From assembly GCF_003967555.1 (NCBI RefSeq), contig NZ_BIFS01000001.1:1922001-1986000 (forward strand): DNA of 64,000 nt, given 5' to 3'. Origin of the DNA: Dictyobacter kobayashii (GTDB taxonomy: Bacteria; Chloroflexota; Ktedonobacteria; Ktedonobacterales; Ktedonobacteraceae). The number at the start of each line of letters is the position of its first letter. The stretch's first letter is position 1. Of this stretch, positions 61,011 to 64,000 are shown in pieces. The translations under genes and the position numbers were made by a program. The notes under the pieces were generated by a model. The model was not told the DNA's origin and ran no database searches. It saw only the letters and a program-made list of their open reading frames with translations.

Positions 61011-61810
61011 TTACCCTCGAAACTATCGGGGCCGCGCAGTCGATTATGGATGAGGCGCAACCCTTCAAGAGGCAAATATTGGTTGACATATTGAATTTCG
61101 GGAATGATCGGTGCCATTTGTTGTGCCATCCCTCCATGGGCAATGATCTTAATTTCGCTCTCATGGATAACATCTGGTATCTCTTTGCTGATACGTGCGA
61201 TGAGACCCTGGACAAGTCCGACATGGCCATAGATGATACCTGACTGCATATTCTCGATGGTATTTTTCCCCAACGCTGAACGCGGTGGGGTCATGTTGAC
61301 CCGGTAGAGCTGTGAGGCAGAGCTACTTAGAGCTTCAGCCGAGATAGAGAGGCCAGGGGCGATGGCACCACCAAGAAAATCTCCTTCAGCGGAAACGACA
61401 TCAAAGGTGGTAGCGGTACTGAAGGCAATGACGATGGCAGGTCCTCCATAGAGATGATGGGCCGCGATGATAGTCATAATACGATCTGATCCAACTTCCC
61501 ATGGATTATCTACCAGGAGCTTAATTCCCAGATCCAGGGTGTGGTTGACCACCAGCGCTTCAAGGTTACAGTAACGCGTTGCCAGATCTTCAAATACTGG
61601 CGTTAAGGGAGGAACGACGCTGGAGATGATAATGTCATCGATATCGGTTAAGATGTAACCAACATGACGCAATAGATCACTGAGGACCATTGCATACTCA
61701 TCAGTTGTCCGTTGCCTGACAGTAGATACAACCCAGCGATGCTTCATTACATCGTGATCATATAGGCCAAACTTGATATTTGTATTGCTGATATCAAGTG
61801 CAAGTAGCAT
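61011..61810 (-). CDS. coaX: Type III pantothenate kinase (3' end frameshifted in this sequence)
   Basis: Phosphorylates pantothenate in the first step of coenzyme A synthesis. The start MLLALDISNTNIKFGLYD is the ASKHA phosphate-1 motif of CoaX. Other segments are DIIISSVVPPLTPVF, NPWEVGSDRIMTIIAA, IVIAFSTATTFDVVS (Ser-Thr in place of the usual Gly-Thr) and GGAIAPGLSISAEAL. ATG 61810 lies after AGAAGGGG. The frame runs on past a hairpin and across antisense tRNA-Ile copy 3 to 60824, which is not credible. One extra C at 61014-61016 on the + strand would create a stop at 61011-61013 and a 266-residue protein, near the normal length. Confidence 0.9.
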
Positions 61811-61867
61811 ATATAAGCCCCTTCTATGCTCAAAAGTTTGATACATAAATATGTCAACAGCGACATA

Positions 61868-62551
61868 CTACTTCTGGATGCTTTCCTCTGACCGGGCTCC
61901 GGCCACGTATTTTTTGATTACGGCGGCAATCAAAAAGGGGTCTCCATGGGCATTATCATTGACAACCGTAACTTCAGTGTCTGTGCGATCATCTACAAAA
62001 GCCAGCGAAGTTGGAGTGCGAACGCGTTTGCGTCTCTGCTTCTGACCACTCTCAGTCGTTCCGCGTCCAAAGATAAAGCCAAACACATTTTCACCGGCGC
62101 CCTGAATATTGCGTACACCTGCATCATCAGCGCTACGATCAATTGGAGCTCGTCCACGAGGAGTTACATGGCGCACGTTCTTCAATGGCACCTGCGTGGT
62201 TTTGGCTCCCTCACGCATAACAAAATCTGTCGGGGTTAGCACAATCATATGCTGCTCGGGATGGGCTACGCGCACGATGTCAATGATTAACATATAGATG
62301 CTACCAAAGAAGATAAACGCCAATATTGCCAGCAAAAAAGTGGTTAAAATAATGGAAAATGTTCCATGCTGAAAATTAACGGGTATAACGATGGGCACAA
62401 TTAAAGCCAGTAAGCCTGCACCCATCAAAATGCCAAAGATCCAACCTACAATCCCCCAGATGACTTTCCCTTTGAGAAGTGGAAAGGAAGACCAGCCAGC
62501 TGGAAGTTCCGCGCTCGTATTCGCCTGTGCGAGAATCTCTTCTGCGTCCAT
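61868..62551 (-). CDS. Two-helix membrane protein of unknown function
   Basis: A 227-residue protein. The start at ATG 62551 (MDAEEILAQAN) has AAGGA nine bases upstream; the open frame extending to 62848 runs through repeat B3 and is not used. Two membrane segments are clear, at about residues 29-56 (VIWGIVGWIFGILMGAGLLALIVPIV) and 68-90 (ILTTFLLAILAFIFFGSIYMLIIDI). A C-terminal soluble part may be a PH-like beta domain (MIVLTPTDFVMREGAKTTQVPLKNVRHV). It ends 57 bases before coaX starts, so the two may be in an operon. Confidence 0.72.
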   Translation of the reverse strand: MDAEEILAQANTSAELPAGWSSFPLLKGKVIWGIVGWIFGILMGAGLLALIVPIVIPVNFQHGTFSIILTTFLLAILAFIFFGSIYMLIIDIVRVAHPEQHMIVLTPTDFVMREGAKTTQVPLKNVRHVTPRGRAPIDRSADDAGVRNIQGAGENVFGFIFGRGTTESGQKQRRKRVRTPTSLAFVDDRTDTEVTVVNDNAHGDPFLIAAVIKKYVAGARSEESIQK

Positions 62552-62727
62552 TTTGAATTTCCTTGTAAAGATATATGGCACCATCTTATATTTGGCACTC
62601 ATTATACCAGAGAACAGTCCATTTGGAAAAAATATCTTCAGCAGCATGACTATCAGAAAATCCATGGTCTGAAAAGAATGAACACGGCGAAAAGCTGCAC
62701 AGAAGTTCTCTATGCGATATAATAGGG

Positions 62728-62897
62728 TATGCCACTCTTGCGCGGACGTGCGCTGGCGCGCCCGAGCTTTTTTTCTTGTGTGGTGCAAAGTGCGCCGGGC
62801 GCACTTTGCACCACACAAGAAAACTTCTTGAGCGCCTTTGGCGCTCAAACTCAGACGTGAAGATCGCGGAGATCATGAGGATAAGACACATTCTGAT
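62728..62897 (-). repeat. Palindromic repeat family B, copy 3 (inverted)
   Basis: On the minus strand it reads in the same order as copy 1: tcagaatgtgtcttatcctc, atgatct, gcgatcttcacgtctgagtt, gcgctcaagaag, cttgtgtggtgcaaa, then ctcgggcgcgccagcgcacg and agagtggca. It contains a 27-base near-perfect palindrome (ttcttgtgtggtgcaaagtg and complement) that copy 1 lacks. It ends 20 bases before the start of the fusion gene on the + strand. Confidence 0.82.
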
Positions 62898-62917
62898 AGA
62901 GACGCTGGGAGCGCGCT

Positions 62918-64000
62918 GTGGATAATGCATTACGTTTAACGGTTGAGGCTGCGGCCCGGCTGGTGTTGGAAGAATATAGGAAAGATAATCCTGCGTGGAC
63001 CAATGATATAACCCCCATTGATAATCTAGCTGAATGGTTAGGATTGCATATTGGTACGTTTAATGTAGAGGACTACGCGCAGGGAACCTATGGCTTTATG
63101 GATCCAGATGAAGAGGAAGATCTGATCTGGATCTGTCGTACATTGAATGAGACGTTCCGGCGCTTTACCCTGGCTCATGAAATCGGGCATGCCTTGCTTC
63201 ACTGCCGCAATGGATTGCGCTTACAACGTTTTTCAGAACAATACAATGTGCTTTTTTCCGCCCAGGTATCCTATGCGTCAATTCCAGAGCCCTCCCCTAC
63301 TCATCCCTGCCATGATAATGATATTCAGGAAGATATGGCTACTTTCCTTGAGCAGGAGTTGATGCAGGAAAAGATTGGTAACCCCCATGGGTATGATCCA
63401 CGCAGTGAGCGTGAGTTGGCCGCCAATGTCTTTGCGGCAGAACTGTTGATGCCAGCAGCCAGGCTCTATACATTATATGTGCAGGAAGCTGTACCGGCTC
63501 ATGTACTGGCGGCTCGCTTTGCGGTCTCGCCGGCGGCCCTGCTAAATCGCCTGGCTGGATTTTTAAGTACCACACCAACAGTCAAAGTGGCAGAAGAGGA
63601 TATTGCGGCCAAACCGGCTAGAGTAGATCCTGCGGCTGCGACAGCAAAAAAACGCTATGATGAATTTCAGCAAGCGGCTATTGAGGCCGAGACACCGGCG
63701 CTTATTGTAGCGGGTCCGGGTAGCGGCAAGACAAGCACCTTAATTGGACGGGCCGACTATCTGATTAATACCCTACAGATCCCCTCCCAACACATCCTGG
63801 CCCTGACTTTTTCACGCAAAGCAACGCTGGAAATGGAGGAACGCTTACAGCAACTACTCTCTCAGTCGGGGCAGACACTGCCAACCATCAGTACATTCCA
63901 TGCCTTTTGCGCCAACCTGTTACGCCAGTATGGGACCCTGATTGGCTTACGGCCAGATTTCTCACTCGTAGATGAGGCGGAGGGCTATTTGATGTTGCGC
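62918..64000 (+). CDS. ImmA/IrrE-type metallopeptidase fused to UvrD-type helicase (3' end outside window)
   Basis: One uninterrupted frame of 361 codons from GTG 62918 (with gggagcg upstream) to the window edge. Residues 1-220 form an ImmA/IrrE-type zinc peptidase: FRRFTLAHEIGHALLHC has the HExxH motif at residues 87-91, and RELAANVFAAELLMPAARL (about 165-183) is the typical following helix with the third acidic ligand. A linker leads to a superfamily 1 helicase: YDEFQQAAIEAETPALIVAGPGSGKTSTLIGRADYL with Walker A at 266-272, LALTFSRKATLEMEERL (motif Ia) and TISTFHAFCANLLRQYG (motif Ib region). The rest of the helicase lies beyond 64000. The frame has no stop before the edge and so would be missed by stop-to-stop searches. 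Confidence 0.9.
   Translation, partial: MDNALRLTVEAAARLVLEEYRKDNPAWTNDITPIDNLAEWLGLHIGTFNVEDYAQGTYGFMDPDEEEDLIWICRTLNETFRRFTLAHEIGHALLHCRNGLRLQRFSEQYNVLFSAQVSYASIPEPSPTHPCHDNDIQEDMATFLEQELMQEKIGNPHGYDPRSERELAANVFAAELLMPAARLYTLYVQEAVPAHVLAARFAVSPAALLNRLAGFLSTTPTVKVAEEDIAAKPARVDPAAATAKKRYDEFQQAAIEAETPALIVAGPGSGKTSTLIGRADYLINTLQIPSQHILALTFSRKATLEMEERLQQLLSQSGQTLPTISTFHAFCANLLRQYGTLIGLRPDFSLVDEAEGYLMLR

Noticed and set aside
62551..62848. N-terminal extension of the 227-residue membrane protein
   Set aside because: It runs through repeat B3 and reads as a translation of the palindrome; ATG 62551 has a ribosome site.

Overview
The window looks like chromosomal DNA of a Ktedonobacteria-type member of the Chloroflexota. 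This rests on a full 16S rRNA gene, a complete F-type ATP synthase operon, several long zinc-ribbon/membrane/BACON-repeat proteins and many palindromic intergenic repeats. The lineage is an inference from reading, not from an alignment. No prophage, transposase, CRISPR array or obvious transferred island was seen.

Layout. 1-7.8 kb: a lipid-linked glycan cluster on the + strand (GT2 glycosyltransferase, GT39 membrane transferase, DUF362 ferredoxin-like protein, NAD-dependent epimerase, flippase-like membrane protein). 7.9-15.4 kb: atpI-like, atpB, E, F, H, A, G, D, C with a good promoter and a terminator. 15.4-23.6 kb: a TPM-domain glycine-rich protein, gpmI, a hairpin made of DnaA-box sequences, and a three-gene minus-strand operon (zinc-ribbon protein with repeated Leu-Pro-x-Trp motifs, MutL-type ASKHA protein, KOW-like protein). 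23.7-34.4 kb: a RusA-type resolvase, DUF92 protein, small membrane proteins, an MprF-like lysyltransferase, holA, a MidA-type methyltransferase, DUF427 and NTF2-like proteins, and a second GT2. 34.9-48 kb: a CopC-CopD protein, gamma carbonic anhydrase, proline dehydrogenase, SDR, a 2Fe-2S ferredoxin and three zinc-ribbon membrane proteins, two with BACON repeats. 48.5-58.4 kb: pheS-pheT behind a T-box, a damaged secreted-protein gene, tRNA-Pro, an O-methyltransferase with a UbiA prenyltransferase, and an ECF sigma/anti-sigma pair. 58.4-61 kb: an rRNA locus with 16S, tRNA-Ile, tRNA-Ala and 5S but no 23S, then two more identical tRNA-Ile genes. 61-64 kb: coaX, a membrane protein, and an ImmA/IrrE-type metallopeptidase fused to a UvrD-type helicase that runs off the right edge.

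Three observations stand out. (1) The right-edge gene joins an HExxH ImmA/IrrE protease domain to a superfamily 1 helicase in one open frame. (2) Two families of intergenic palindromic repeats recur: family A, two copies of about 164 bp with near-perfect terminal inverted repeats, and family B, three copies. (3) At least nine genes carry single-base frameshifts at twelve sites; eleven look like one missing G/C, most in G/C runs, and one is an extra A in an A run. A degraded direct repeat lies at 53.2-53.7 kb. Both are best explained by base-calling or assembly error, so the affected genes are probably intact in the organism and are annotated across the breaks.
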